NCBI GenBank assembly: GCA_964035575.1
Contig: CAXIVB010000011.1
Span: 113,659-177,658, forward strand
Origin: Rhynchopus sp. YZ270_cl-10
Lineage: Eukaryota > Euglenozoa > Diplonemea > Diplonemida > Diplonemidae
Reading direction: 5' to 3'
DNA: 64,000 nt
Part shown: positions 48,730 through 63,252 of the stretch, piece by piece
Layout of the letters: the number at the start of each line of letters is the position of its first letter
Position numbering within the stretch: position 1 is the stretch's first letter
The notes under the pieces: generated by a model
Seen by the model: only the letters and a program-made list of their open reading frames with translations
What the model was told of the DNA's origin: nothing
Databases searched by the model: none
Position numbers and translations under genes: made by a program

Positions 48730-49341
48730 CCATTTTGAGGACCCCCTCAGATCTTGGGACCCCCTCAGATCCAGGGTAGGGACCCCAAATGGCACCTTTA
48801 TACCCCCTTTTGGGACCTCCCCACATGGTGTAAGAGGTGCCCCACACCCCTACATATAGGGTATATGCCCTAGGCTGTATAGGGGGTGTATAGGGGGTAT
48901 ATAAAGGTGTATGTACACTTATATACATGTGCATGCACATATATATACATGTATATATAGGTCCTCAGATCCCATGACCCTCCATTTGGGGGTCTGGAGA
49001 CCTCAGGACCCCATTTTGGGACCCCTCCAGATCTGGGGGTAGGACCCCAAATGGCTCACCTTAGATGTCCATGAGGTGACAAGACCTCTATAGAAGTATA
49101 TATGGTAGGTATGGGGTGCATGCCCATATACCACCATATGCCCCAATGGCCCTTTAGGACCATGTGGGCCATGTGCATCATATGTGGTGTACATGCATGG
49201 ATATGGACTCGCATGGGTCCAGACCCATGGTTTACCCCATTTCACCCAATTTGGGTGCATGTGCCAAAATGGCCTAAATGCCTGAAATGGGGCATATTTG
49301 GATGTTGAGACCTTTTGGGACCATGTCAAGACATGACATGA
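48730..49341. repeat. Segment II body (beta1)
   Basis: Same deletion join as at about 4052 (ggctcacc|ttagatgtcc). One C fewer in atgccccaatgg than in 3719-4331. Confidence 0.85.
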
Positions 49342-49579
49342 CATCCAATATGTTATACATCATATGTACATGTATATATACATATATGTATATACATGTA
49401 TATACCCCCGTATAGCCCCTTAGGGCATATAGGTGTATATAGCATGTATGCACATGATATGGTCCATATGTGGACACATACATCATGTTGGGGTCTTGGG
49501 TCATGACCCGTCATGGCATCTTGACATGTCCAAATCCATGAAATCAGGTCATATCAGGTGATTTGACCTCTTGACATGA
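49342..49579. repeat. Leader L, single variant copy
   Basis: Anchor at 49488; gtgtatatagcatg variant. Confidence 0.85.
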
Positions 49580-50119
49580 GATGTGGTGATGTCACATGTT
49601 GCACATCATGTGCACATATAAGATGTAGCGATGTGTATGCACATACATGTACATATATATACCCCCTATACAAGGGAGGGCTATATACATGTATATACAT
49701 GTAGGTGCATGTACATGTATGTAAGTACATACTGTATATACACCTCTACCCATGCCATATGGGGTCCAAATGGGGTCCAAAAGGGTCCATTTATGGGTAG
49801 ACCCCCATCTCATGACATGTCATGGGTCATGACCCATGAGGTGATATGACATGATATGGCATCTCATGAGATGGATAGGTCCTCATCCAATGAGGAGATA
49901 TGCAACATCATATGATGTAATGCAACTTATATAAGTGCATGTGCACATATGGTTTACCCATATGGCCCATCAGATGGGATGCATATATGTATATGTATAT
50001 ACATATATATACATGTGTCTACACATGTATGCACCATGTTGCACCTCTTAAAAGAGGTCTAGACCTCTAAATATGAGGTCAAATCCATGGATTTGGAGGT
50101 CCTCAGATCTCAGGACCTC
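49580..50119. repeat. Module A, copy 15 (first of beta2)
   Basis: tagcgatg variant at 49,627, as in copy 11. Confidence 0.88.
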
Positions 50120-50709
50120 TCATTTTGGGACCCCCTCAGATCTTGGGACCCCCTCAGATCCAGGGTAGGGACCCCAAATGACCCCTTTTAGACCCCTTTT
50201 GGACCCCCTATTAGGGCCTTTAGGGCCTTTATGGGGTGCCCACAGGGGTACGTAGGGTGCCTACAGGGGCTCCCAATGGCCCTCCCCTTAAGGGGCCATT
50301 TGGGTACCCCATGAGCCCCCATGTGTCCCCATGGGTGCCATGTAGTCCCGTTAGGCCCATTTGACCCCTATGGCCTCAGACCCCTCAGGACCCCAAAAGG
50401 GGTCCAAAAGGGGTCATTTTAGGGGTACCCCCCAAAATGGGGTGTGCAGCTAATTGGGTCATATATAGGGCAAAATGGCCCTTTTCCGTTCTGGACACTT
50501 TTATACAGAGAGTAGTCCAAAAGTGACACAAAACGGGAAGTACGTGAAAAAGGGGTTTGGGGATTTCAGGCCCCAAAATGGCCGGGCGGCAGGAAGGTCC
50601 ATTTTGAGGGTACCCCCAAATGACCCAATTTGGGGGGTCTGAGGACCCCAAATGACCCCATTTTAGGACCCCTCAGGACCCCAAATGGCCCCATTTAGGG
50701 TCCTCAGAG
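50120..50709. repeat. Block E1 of segment III' (beta2)
   Basis: tatacagagag variant. Confidence 0.77.
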
Positions 50710-51603
50710 GTCCTGGGGGTCTGGGGCCATGGTGCCCAAGGGGTATACTATGAGCCCCTTAGGATGTGGGAGGGCCACATCCATAGCACGAAGGGCACCA
50801 TAGTGCACCCCACCCCACCTCCTACGGGTGCCCAAAGGGCATCCCAATGCCCCACCTCTATTGACCACTAGGAGGAAGGGACGCAAGCACCTGCTGGTCC
50901 GATCGTCCATAGGGATGCCCTCCCACGGGTAGACATAGGGGCAAGGAGGAGCCAGCACGGTGGTGACACACGTCCAAGCAAGGCAGACCGCTAGGGATAG
51001 CTGGCGCAGGTAAGGGTTGCATCCAGCCTCTAGTGCACTTTGAAGTAGGCCCCAGAACCGATAGGTGCACACGTGCGCCGCTAGGGGCGGGGACTTCATG
51101 CACATAGTGCAGCACCTCCCATAGGGAGTTGCTGTGCATGTGTAGTGAGCTGGCCCACGGAGTGTCGGAGCCTTGCAGGCGCAATGACGGGGGTCAGCGA
51201 GTACTTGACCTCAGGAGCCCTTGACCATCCGAAAGGTCCGCAGGAGGATCAGAGCGTAGCGGTTGGCCGCCAGGATGGGCAGGGCTTACCTCACCTCAAG
51301 AGACCTTGGCTCATCCGAAAGGTCCGAAGGAGGATCAGAGCGCAGCGGGTGGCCGCCAGGATGAACAGGGCTTACCTCACCTCAAGCACGCTCCACCTCA
51401 AGAGGCTCTGTTAGTAGACCTCGGGCTAGAGGGCTTACTTGACCTTAAGTAGCGGGTTCGAAGAGCACGTAGCCCGAAGGGTCAGGACGGAGTTACGCCG
51501 TAGTACTGATGCCCCCGCTTACCTCGACCTGACCTCACTTCCGCCCATGGGTGGCGAGACCCTCCATTATGCTTGCGGCACTGGTGGCACACCAGGGCCG
51601 ATA

Positions 51604-51762
51604 CGGCCTGAGCACAGCGAGGGAGGAGGACGTAGCCCGTAGGGCAAGGACGGGCCACGGCCTGAGCACAGCGAGGGAGGAGGACGTAGCCCGTAGGGCA
51701 AGGACGGGCCACGGCCTGAGCACAGCGAGGGAGGAGGACGTAGCCCGTAGGGCAAGGACGGG
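51604..51762. repeat. 54-bp tandem repeat, 2.9 copies
   Basis: Unit starts at 51604, 51658 and 51712. Copy number is the same in all four cassettes. Confidence 0.95.
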
Positions 51763-52056
51763 TATACGGCCACCCCAAAGGGGAGGGAGGAGGATGTCCC
51801 ATAGGGACAGCCGGGTGGGCGCACAGCGCCGAACGGCCACTCCGAAGGAGCGGGAGGAGGATGGACCAAAGGGACAGCCGGGCCGGGAGCGCAGCGACAG
51901 GGAGCGCAGCGACCTAACGGCCACCCCGAAGGGGCGGGAGGAGGGGAGTCCGAAGGACAAGGACGGGAGGCCTCCGCCTAGGACGCCCTTCACATGTGAA
52001 GGTGCATGTCCACGCGGAGGCCCAAGGTCTAGGTCCCTGTAGGGACCATAGGCCGT

Positions 52057-52370
52057 GAGCGCAGAGGAAGACTCCGATAGAGCTCCCATGGTCTGGTGGG
52101 CCAAGACCATGGCCCGACCCTTTACCTTCAGGTAAAGGGGAAGGGCTGGAGGGCACCTGTAAGGTGCCCGATCCTTTGGGCGAGCCAAGGAGCGTACGGC
52201 CACCTCACCTTGCAGGTCTAAGGTGGGTGTACAGCCCTTGGGGTCATGCTGCATAAGGCGGCTGACGGAGCTCCCTGCATCATCCTGATTCAGGATGGTA
52301 GCATGGGGCTGCATGACTCCTTGGCGAGCCCAAAGGCATTTATAGGGTCTACCCTTTGGAAGACCCTATA
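52057..52370 (+). other. Candidate structured RNA element, form 1 (beta2)
   Basis: Stems as in alpha1; no stem change seen. Confidence 0.35.
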
Positions 52371-52410
52371 ACGGTGCAACGTAGTGGAGCCTACGCATAA
52401 GCCTCAATAC

Positions 52411-52840
52411 AGGGTATGTAGGCTGTATGGGGTACCCATACTAGATATGGGCCATATCATGTACCCATATCATATGACGTCAGTGGATGTCCAGTGGCAT
52501 CATATCCGCACAAGGGGCTAAAAAGAGGGTCTCCATATGACACCCGGTGAAATCCATTTGATGCCACCTGGGGGTGATGGAGGTCCAAAAGTGAGACACC
52601 CTTTTGGACCCCTATTTGGAGCATATGGCCCCATATGGCCTGTGTAGCCATGTGAGGTCCCATAGCGGGTCCTCCTAAAGTGCCCAAAAGGGCTAAAAAG
52701 AGGGTCTCCATATGACACCCGGTGAAATCCATTTGATGCCGCCTGGGGGTGATGGAGGTCCAAAAGTGAGACACCCTTTTGGACCCCCTTTTGGCCCATA
52801 TGGCCCAGATGGCCATATAGGGGTCCTACCCCTTAGGACC
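52411..52840. repeat. Block with the 175-bp-spaced direct repeat (beta2)
   Basis: Repeats at 52512-52612 and 52687-52787. Confidence 0.85.
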
Positions 52841-53831
52841 CCATTTGGTCACGGGTGTTTTGGGGTACCTCCAAATAGGTGGTCCGTTTGAGACCCCCTA
52901 TTTGACACTATATGGCCTGTAGGACCAGGTCCCAATATGGACCCCTCCAGACCACTAGTGTCAGTTTTGAGGACCCCATTTGGCCCTTTTGAGGACCCCA
53001 TTTTGACCCCTTTTGGGACCCCTCTGGAGGTCCTTGGGTAAGGGGACCTGCCTTACACAGAGACCTCGGGTCCCAGGGGTATAGTCTCAGGCCTGTAGAC
53101 CCCCTCAGGTGCCTTACACGGGCTTGTAGACCCCCTGGCCCAAGACCCCCATTTTGACCCCTTTTGGGACCCCTCATCTCCCGGTCCCTATAGGGGCTCA
53201 AATGGCCCTTTTCGGGTTTGGACCGTTTTATACAGGGACCAATCCAAAAGTGACACAAAACGGGTGGTACCCCAAAAAGGGGGTCCTCCGGATTTGGGTC
53301 CATTTTGGGGTCGGGCGCCAGGAAGGTCCCTTTTTGGGGTACCCCCAAAATGGCCCTTTTGACCCCATTTTGACCCCTTTTGGACCCCATTTTGACCCCT
53401 TTTGGACCCCTTTTGGACCCCTTTTGGGGCCCTTTAGGGCCCTTTAGGGGGTCCCAAGGGGTGCCCACAGGGCTCCCAAGGCCCCTCCCCTCAAGGGGCC
53501 CTGGGGGTGTCCTGGGGGTCCATGGGGTCCCATGGGGTCCCAAGGGGTCCCATATGGGGTACCCCAAGGGTAGGGGCCCAGGCCCCCCAAAGGGGGTCCC
53601 AAAAGGGGTCCCAAAAGGGGTCCTAAAATGGCCCTTTTGACCCCATTTTGGCACCGGCCGATGGGTCCGCCAGGGGGCAAAAGTAGGCAAAACGACTATT
53701 TTATGAGGTGCCATTATGCCTCCTAAATGGCCCTTTTTGGACCCCTTTTGACCCCCTTTTTGGACCCCTTTTGGACCCCATTTGGACCCCCTCAGCCCTC
53801 TCTCAGGAGGGCTAAGGAGGCCTAATAAGGG
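52841..53831. repeat. Block F (beta2)
   Basis: Carries the extra C of beta1. Confidence 0.75.
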
Positions 53832-54251
53832 GTTATATGTAGGTGTATGTACCTATATACATGCCCCCAGGCAAGGGTCCCCTTAGGGGCCCTGTGCACA
53901 TGGCATCCCCATGTGCATATAGGTCCTCATACCCCTCCATACCCTCTATACCCCCTAAAAGGGGGTCTGGAGGGGTACCCAAGGGGTCCAAATTGCCCCA
54001 TTTTGGGGTCCTCAGGACCTCCAAAAAGGCATAAAAAGGCCCTTTTTGGGCCCCTCAGAGCCCTCAAATAGGGGGCTCAGGGGGTCCCAAAGGGTGTATA
54101 TATTGGGTACCATGTATGCAATGAAACGTACCCCTCTTGAGAGGGGTCCCGGAGCATGCCTTACCTTAAAACTATTAGGTCGCGTGCACCAAATAGTTTT
54201 AGGTCATGGTAATGTCCCCATTTATGGACATAAAGGGCCATAAAGTGGACA
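53832..54251. repeat. Spacer with hairpin at 54,163-54,204 (beta2)
   Basis: Hairpin unchanged. Confidence 0.75.
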
Positions 54252-55221
54252 TCATGCCCTGGGTCATGACCCATGGCATGTCATGAGATGGGGGTACCCC
54301 CATGGATTGACCCCATATGACCCTATTTGGACCCCTTTAGACCCCTTGGCCAGCTCCCCACATGGTGTGAGAGGTGCTGTGCCACACTACATATGGGTGT
54401 ATACACCCTATGGGTACAGGGGGCTATATGGGTACATATGTATGTACATGTACATACATGTATATACATATATGTATATATATATGTATATGTACACATA
54501 TATGTTGTGGTCCAAAGACCTCGTCATCCATTTATGACATGTTATATCATCAAATTGGATCGACCTCATTTCATGATATGACCTCATTTCATGACATGTC
54601 ATGGGTCTGGACCCATCCCCACATCTTATACGACCTCTTATCACATGATGTACATGTTGTATAGTGGTGGTATATAGGTGTATATAGGGCCATAGGGCTA
54701 TGGGGGCTATATAGGGGTATATGGGTACATATGTATGTATATATACATGCATGCATACATATATATATGTATGTGTACACATATATGTTGATGTGCAAAG
54801 TGCTCAACATCTATTTATGTCATGTCATGTCATCAAATTGGATGATCATCATTTTGGACATGATGCCATTTCATGACATGTCATGGGTCTGGACCCATCC
54901 CCACATCTTATACGACCTCTTATCACATGATGTACATGTTGTATAGTGGTGGTATATAGGTGTATATAGGGCCATAGGGCTATGGGGCTATATAGGGGTA
55001 TATGGGTACATATGTATGTATATATACATGCATACATACATATATATATGTATGTGTACACATATATGTTGATGTGCAAAGTGCTCAACATCTATTTATG
55101 TCATGTCATGTCATCAAATTGGATGATCACCATTTTGGACATGATGCTATTTCATATCACTTCATGGATCTAGACCCATCTCAACACATGATGCGCATGT
55201 TGTATAGTGGTGGTATATAGG
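54252..55221. repeat. Block T, beta form (beta2)
   Basis: Same three-unit structure as beta1. Confidence 0.8.
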
Positions 55222-55553
55222 CACATATATGCATATGGGCTATAGGGCCCTGTAGGAGGCTGCACCCCATTCCGTGGTATGGAGGCTGCACCCCCAACTA
55301 TGCCCTTTCTACATGCCTCCACGTGCTAAAGGGTGCGATGCAGTATGCAAGACCCTGTGCGCACCACCTCATGATATGCATATACTGGTATGCAAGAGCT
55401 GACGTGCACCCTCTTGCTCCACGGTGCCTTAGCCACTAAGGTGCCTTGTGCACCACTCCACCACTGGCTGTTGGAGGCACATGTGGAGAGCACGACCGAA
55501 GGCTCTGTGCTTCTAGCAGGCATCTACCTCAAGATAGGATACCACTCCAGATG
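55222..55553. other. Cassette Y (beta2)
   Basis: Second copy of Y; no difference from beta1 seen. Confidence 0.6.
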
Positions 55554-55847
55554 CCCATATCGTGAGGTCAGGTAAACGTCACCTTAAAGTAACACATTTT
55601 ACCCCGACCGTGTAGGCAGGGTGTATGCCCATGACACTAGGCTCTGGGTGTCCCCATCCCTATACCCCTAAATAAGGGGTAAAAAGGGGTGTCAGGACCT
55701 GGTCCAAAAGGGTCCAAAAGGTGTAAATGGGGTGATCCAATGTGCTCAGCACATCACCTCATCTCCTTATCCATCCACTTCATCATCCATTAACAGGATG
55801 GACATGTCCATTTAACTGTATGTGCATGTATGCACATGCATGCATAT
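55554..55847. repeat. Block Z (beta2)
   Basis: Donor-like site at 55,571/55,572 and the same acceptor-like end as beta1. Confidence 0.6.
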
Positions 55848-56312
55848 ATACATGTATATACCCCCTATAGCCCCTTAGGGCATATGGGTGTATGTACCAT
55901 GTATGCACATGATATGGTCCATATGTGGACTCATACATCATGTTGGGGTCTTGGGTCATGACCCGTCATGGCATCTTGACATGTCCAAATCCATGAAATC
56001 AGGTCATATCAAGTGATTTGACCTCTTGACATGAGATGTGATGTCATGACATGATGTTATATGATGTGCACATGTGCACATGTACATGTACATATACATA
56101 TACATGTTGTATGCACATGTATATATACATGTATATACCCCCTATAGCCCCTTAAGGGCATATGGGTGTATGTACCATGTATGCACATGATATGGTCCAT
56201 ATGTGGACACATACATCATGTTGGGGTCTTGGGTCATGACCCGTCATGGCATCTTGACATGTCCAAATCCATGAAATCAGGTCATATCAGGTGATTTGAC
56301 CTCTTGACATGA
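55848..56312. repeat. Leader L, two copies
   Basis: Anchors at 55943 and 56221. Confidence 0.88.
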
Positions 56313-56852
56313 GATGTGGTGATGTCACATGTTGCACATCATGTGCACATATAAGATGTAGAGATGTGTATACACATACATGTACATATATATACCCCCT
56401 ATACAAGGGAGGGCTATATACATGTATATACATGTAGGTGCATGTACATGTATGTAAGTACATACTGTATATACACCTCTACCCATGCCATATGGGGTCT
56501 AAATGGGGTCCAAAAGGGTCCATTTATGGGTAGACCCCCATCTCATGACATGTCATGGGTCATGACCCATGAGGTGATATGACATGATATGGCATCTCAT
56601 GAGATGGATAGGTCCTCATCCAATGAGGAGATATGCAACATCATATGATGTAATGCAACTTATATAAGTGCATGTGCACATATGGTTTACCCATATGGAC
56701 CATCAGATGGGATGCATATATGTATATGTATATACATATATATACATGTGTCTACACATGTATGCACCATGTTGCACCTCTTAAAAGAGGTCTAGACCTC
56801 TAAATATGAGGTCAAATCCATGGATTTGGAGGTCCTCAGATCTCAGGACCTC
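56313..56852. repeat. Module A, copy 16
   Basis: Same variants as copy 12 (gtgtatacacatac, tggaccatcagatggg). Confidence 0.88.
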
Positions 56853-59034
56853 CCATTTTGAGGACCCCCTCCAGATCTGGGACCCCCTCCAGATCTGGGG
56901 ACCCCCTCCAGATATGGGTAGGGACCCCATATGGGGTGGGACCCCATGTGGTATGGGTCCATATGGAGACCTCTCTTAAGGCCCATATGACACCAATGGA
57001 CCCTTAAAGGGGTGACCACATGGTGTGCCAGCATGGCACCCTTGGGCCCTCTGGTTGGACCCCCTCATATAGGGGTCCCCATATGGTACACCATATGGAC
57101 ATGGGGTGGGCTCCCATTTGGAGACCCCTTTTAGGACCCCATATGACACTATTTGGCCTGTAGGACCAGGTCCCAATATGGACCCCTCCAGACCATTAGT
57201 GGCACTTTGGGAGGTCCCCATTTGGACCCCCTCAGATCCAATGGAGGTCCCATTTGGACCCCCTCAGGTCTGGGGACCCCATATGACACCATATGGTCAT
57301 GGGGTGGCCTCCCATTTGGAGACCCCTTTTAGGACCCTATTTGACACTATATGGCCTGTAGGACCAGGTCCCAATAGGGACCCCTCCAGACCCCTAGTGG
57401 CAATTGGGACCCCTAGGGGGCTAGACCCCCAAATGACCCCTCTAAACGTGACCATATAGGTCCCAATTAGGGGGTTGGAGGTCCCTTTATGGGTCCATAT
57501 GGAGACCTCTCTTAGGTCCCATATGCCCCCAATGGCCCCTTAAAGGGGTGACCACATGGTATGCCCCATGGCACCCCTTTTGGGACCCCTTTGGGACCCC
57601 ATATGACCCCATTTAGACCCCCTCAGGACCCCCAAAAGGGCCTAAAACACCCTATTTGGACCCATTTGGACCCCTTTTGAGCACCCCTTTTAAACACCCC
57701 TTTTCCGACATGGTACCCCATTTGATCTACTCTACCTATGAATTGGCCATTTAGGTGCTGTTCAGTCCTGGACCCCACATGCCGTTGGGTGGTCAAATAG
57801 GGGTCTAAACGTGACCGAGGGTCCTGGGACCCCTACACGGTCACCCCTTTTAGACCCCTTTTTACCCCCTTTTTACCCCATATTGGGACCCCCTACCTGT
57901 AGTGGATCCCTTTAAGGGTCTAAAGTAGGCATATGGGGTACACCCCCTGCCCTCCATATATGCCCTTCTGCTTACACGCTCACCCCTTTTGACCCCTTTT
58001 GGACCCCATATGGGGACCCCCATGGGGTCTAAGGACCTCCCAAAAGGTCCTAAAAAGGGGGTCCCCTGCATCAGACCTGGCAATGCTGTTTTGAATGGTT
58101 GAGCCCCTTGGGGGTCCCCAAATGGCCAATTTAGGACCCTTTTAGGACCCATTTTGGGGTCCAAAAGGGGTCAAAATGGGGTCCTCAGATGGCCCAAGAC
58201 TATGGTCTCTAGAGGCAATATTGGGTCTTTGGGGTGACCCCATCCCTGGATCCAAGGGGTCTCCAAATGGGGTACCCCTTTTAGGACCCCTTTTGGGGTG
58301 CTCCCAGGCCATTAAATATGTCGAAAAGCGACGTCCACTTGCGTAGGCTTAGTCCTCTTTTGGGCATGTCGGGTTTAGACAACCCCTGCCAGTCCTAAGT
58401 GCTCTAAAAAGGGGTGAAATATGGTGGTCCATTTGAGGACCCCGATATGACACTATTTGGCCTGTAGGACCAGGTCCAGATCTGGACCCCAGATGGTCCA
58501 AAAGTGCTCCTACTCACATATCGCGCGCGCGCGCGTGGTAAGAGTACGGGGTCAAAATCGGTGCCCTTCCGGGCCCAGGCCTCTGGAGGCCTGGTGCCCG
58601 GAAGGCCCGCCCCGCTGGGGACCTCAGGAGGTCCCAGACCCTGTGGGGGTCTGGGCCTCACCCCCTCGGGAGGGGGTCTGAGGACCTCCAAACCCCTTGT
58701 ACGCCCCCATGTCCTGAGGGGGTGCGGTCCAAGGGTTGGGTCAAAGCACGGAGCACTTGGAGGTCTACAAAGCATGTGGTGCCATACCAGCTCCCCATGT
58801 ATTGGGTCCTACATGGTGTGGGGTGGTGGCACGAGGTGGCATGTAGAGGCCATGGCCTCTCCACACCCCTCTCCATACATGGGGGCGTACAAGGGATATG
58901 ACCCCATATGGAGAGGTCTTGGGACCTGAGTGCTCTGGGGTGAGGACCTCCATTTAGAGGTCCAACCCCTTAAATGACCCATATTGGGTGTTTGACCCCC
59001 ATGAGCTCTTTGGAGCTCTTTGAGCACCTAGACC
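56853..59034. repeat. Segment IV' body (beta2)
   Basis: Direct repeat from 57,077. The hairpin at 58660-58677 has loop cggg, as in beta1. Confidence 0.8.
58522..58535. repeat. (CG)7 tract in D2
   Basis: Exactly seven units. Confidence 0.95.
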
Positions 59035-59571
59035 ATTAGATGTCCATGAGGTGACAAGACCTCTATAGAAGTATATATGTATATGCATGTTGTGTGCACA
59101 TGTATATATACATGTATATACCCCCTATAGCCCCTTAAGGGCATATAGGTGTATGTACCATGTATGCACATGATATGGTCCATATAAGGACTCATACATC
59201 ATGTTGGGGTCTTGGGTCATGACCCGTCATGGCATCTTGACATGTCCAAATCCATGAAATCAGGTCATATCAGGTGATTTGACCTCTTGACATGAGATGT
59301 GATGTCATGACATGATGTTATATGATGTGCACATGTGCACATGTACATATACATATACATATACATGTTGTATGCACATGTATATATACATGTATATACC
59401 CCTATAGCCCCTTAGGGCATATAGGTGTATATAGCATGTATGCACATGATATGGTCCATATAAGGACACATACATCATGTTGGGGTCTTGGGTCATGACC
59501 CGTCATGGCATCTTGACATGTCCAAATCCATGAAATCAGGTCATATCAGGTGATTTGACCTCTTGACATGA
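59035..59571. repeat. Leader L, two copies after the join tag
   Basis: Anchors at 59204 and 59480. Reads atcaggtgattt in its first copy, where beta1 reads atcaagtgattt. Confidence 0.87.
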
Positions 59572-60111
59572 GATGTGGTGATGTCACATGTTGCACATCA
59601 TGTGCACATATAAGATGTAGAGATGTGTATGCACATACATGTACATATATATACCCCCTATACAAGGGAGGGCTATATACATGTATATACATGTAGGTGC
59701 ATGTACATGTATGTAAGTACATACTGTATATACACCTCTACCCATGCCATATGGGGTCCAAATGGGGTCCAAAAGGGTCCATTTATGGGTAGACCCCCAT
59801 CTCATGACATGTCATGGGTCATGACCCATGAGGTGATATGACATGATATGGCATCTCATGAGATGGATAGGTCCTCATCCAATGAGGAGATATGCAACAT
59901 CATATGATGTAATGCAACTTATATAAGTGCATGTGCACATATGGTTTACCCATATGGCCCATCATATGGGATGCATATATGTATATGTATATACATATAT
60001 ATACATGTGTCTACACATGTATGCACCATGTTGCACCTCTTAAAAGAGGTCTAGACCTCTAAATATGAGGTCAAATCCATGGATTTGGAGGTCCTCAGAT
60101 CTCAGGACCTC
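59572..60111. repeat. Module A, copy 17
   Basis: Like copy 13. Confidence 0.88.
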
Positions 60112-61862
60112 CCATTTTGAGGACCCCCTCAGATCTTGGGACCCCCTCAGATCCAGGGTAGGGACCCCAAATGGCACCTTTATACCCCCTTTTGGGACCT
60201 CCCCACATGGTGTAAGAGGTGCCCCACACCCCTACATATAGGGTATATGCCCTAGGCTGTATAGGGGGTGTATAGGGGTATATAAAGGTGTATGTACACT
60301 TATATATATGTGCATGCACATATATATACATGTATATAGAGGTCCTCAGATCCCATGACCCTCCATTTGGGGGTCTGGAGACCTCAGGACCCCATTTTGG
60401 GACCCTCCTCAGATCTGGGGACCCCCTCCAGATCTGGGGATAGGACCCCAAATGGACCCATTTGGACCCCATTTGAGGACCATTGGCATCATGTGTGGAC
60501 ACCCCCTTTTCCACCATGTATGCCATTTGATCTACTCTCCCTATACATATGCCCTAAATGGACATAACCCCATATGATCCCATATGTGTTATATGACCAC
60601 TTTGGAGCACCTTTATATGCATAGGGTGGGGACCCCATATGGGCCCTTTTAGACCCCTTCCAAAAGGGGGTCTAAAGCATGTACACCTCCTTACACTCCA
60701 TGTGTATGGTGGTGTATAGGTTAAGGGGGCTATATAGGGCATAATGGGTACATGTACATACACATGTGTTGCACGTCATGTGCATCATGTTGGCATGTCA
60801 TGAGGTGGTCCAAAAGGGTGATCACCAGATGACCCCATTTTGGGACCCCTCCCATTTTAAGAGGTCCGCTGCATCAGACCGGGCCATCCTGGTTTGAACC
60901 GTTTGGGGACCTCAGGACCCCCAAATGGGCTGAATTGACCCCTTTTAGGGTCCTCAAAAGGACCCATTTTGGGGTCAAAAGGGGGTCAAAATGGGGTCCA
61001 TATGGTGACCCATACTATGGTCTATATAGGCAATATATGGGTCCTGGACCCTCCTCATGCCTGGACCCGAGGTGCTCCAAAGGGGGGTACCCAAAGTGGT
61101 CCATTAAATAGGAGGCCTCCAGACCCCTTAGGGGTCCAAAAGATGTCGAAACCCGACATCTACCTGGACCCCCGGAGGTCCCAAAAGGGCCATGTCGGGT
61201 TTATACAACCCCTGCCAGTCCTAAGTGCCATAAAAAGGGTGATATTTGGTGGTCCATTCTGAGACCCCAATATGACACTATTTGGCCTGTAGACCATGGT
61301 CCAGATCTGGGGTCCAGATGGTCCAAAAGGGGGTGCAACTAACATATCGCGCGCGCGCGCGTGGTAAGAGGTAGTTTATAAAATCGGCGCTTCCCAGGAC
61401 CCCAGACCCCAGGAGGTGGTCTCAGGGGGTCTGAGGGGTTGGGAGGGGTCTGGAGCCATGAGGGGTCTGGACCACCCACCCTGTGGAGATGGCTGGTGGT
61501 CTGTAGGGAGGTGGCCAAAAGGGGTGTTTATACCCCTATGGCGCCTCAAGCCCTTTAAGTGCTGTTGAGCACCCAATGCATTAGATGTCCATGAGGTGAC
61601 AAGACCTCTATAGAAGTATATATGGTAGGTATGGGGTGCATGCCCATATACCACCATATGCCCCCAATGGCCCTTTAGGACCATGTGGGCCATGTGCATC
61701 ATATGTGGTGTACATGCATGGATATGGACTCGCATGGGTCCAGACCCATGGTTTACCCCATTTCACCCAATTTGGGTGCATGTGCCAAAATGGCCTAAAT
61801 GCCTGAAATGGGGCATATTTGGATGTTGAGACCTTTTGGGACCATGTCAAGACATGACATGA
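60112..61862. repeat. Segment I body (beta2)
   Basis: Flip loci 60902-60925 (spacer acctcaggac) and 61307-61317 (spacer ggt), both as in beta1. Confidence 0.82.
61348..61361. repeat. (CG)7 tract
   Basis: Exactly seven units, D1 context. Confidence 0.95.
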
Positions 61863-62100
61863 CATCCAATATGTTATACATCATATGTACATGTATATAT
61901 ACATATATGTATATACATGTATATACCCCCGTATAGCCCCTTAGGGCATATAGGTGTATATAGCATGTATGCACATGATATGGTCCATATGTGGACACAT
62001 ACATCATGTTGGGGTCTTGGGTCATGACCCGTCATGGCATCTTGACATGTCCAAATCCATGAAATCAGGTCATATCAGGTGATTTGACCTCTTGACATGA
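61863..62100. repeat. Leader L, single variant copy
   Basis: Anchor at 62009. Confidence 0.85.
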
Positions 62101-62640
62101 GATGTGGTGATGTCACATGTTGCACATCATGTGCACATATAAGATGTAGAGATGTGTATGCACATACATGTACATATATATACCCCCTATACAAGGGAGG
62201 GCTATATACATGTATATACATGTAGGTGCATGTACATGTATGTAAGTACATACTGTATATACACCTCTACCCATGCCATATGGGGTCCAAATGGGGTCCA
62301 AAAGGGTCCATTTATGGGTAGACCCCCATCTCATGACATGTCATGGGTCATGACCCATGAGGTGATATGACATGATATGGCATCTCATGAGATGGATAGG
62401 TCCTCATCCAATGAGGAGATATGCAACATCATATGATGTAATGCAACTTATATAAGTGCATGTGCACATATGGTTTACCCATATGGCCCATCATATGGGA
62501 TGCATATATGTATATGTATATACATATATATACATGTGTCTACACATGTATGCACCATGTTGCACCTCTTAAAAGAGGTCTAGACCTCTAAATATGAGGT
62601 CAAATCCATGGATTTGGAGGTCCTCAGATCTCAGGACCTC
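62101..62640. repeat. Module A, copy 18
   Basis: Like copies 2 and 14. Confidence 0.88.
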
Positions 62641-63252
62641 CCATTTTGAGGACCCCCTCAGATCTTGGGACCCCCTCAGATCCAGGGTAGGGACCCCAAA
62701 TGGCACCTTTATACCCCCTTTTGGGACCTCCCCACATGGTGTAAGAGGTGCCCCACACCCCTACATATAGGGTATATGCCCTAGGCTGTATAGGGGGTGT
62801 ATAGGGGGTATATAAAGGTGTATGTACACTTATATACATGTGCATGCACATATATATACATGTATATATAGGTCCTCAGATCCCATGACCCTCCATTTGG
62901 GGGTCTGGAGACCTCAGGACCCCATTTTGGGACCCCTCCAGATCTGGGGGTAGGACCCCAAATGGCTCACCTTAGATGTCCATGAGGTGACAAGACCTCT
63001 ATAGAAGTATATATGGTAGGTATGGGGTGCATGCCCATATACCACCATATGCCCCAATGGCCCTTTAGGACCATGTGGGCCATGTGCATCATATGTGGTG
63101 TACATGCATGGATATGGACTCGCATGGGTCCAGACCCATGGTTTACCCCATTTCACCCAATTTGGGTGCATGTGCCAAAATGGCCTAAATGCCTGAAATG
63201 GGGCATATTTGGATGTTGAGACCTTTTGGGACCATGTCAAGACATGACATGA
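62641..63252. repeat. Segment II body (beta2)
   Basis: Same deletion join and the same atgccccaatgg variant as beta1. Confidence 0.85.

Larger units (their letters stand above)
35668..49579. repeat. Higher-order unit beta1 (III'-IV'-I-II), ~13.9 kb
   Basis: A-module spacings are 6733, 3260, 2529 and 1390 bases. Against alpha, III' is 237 bases longer (an extra T repeat and cassette Y in place of X), IV' has one fewer leader repeat, and segments V and VI are replaced by I and II. Confidence 0.9.
50710..52410. repeat. Long GC-rich cassette (beta2)
   Basis: Matches beta1 at +13,912. 86-bp duplication from 51,209. Confidence 0.8.
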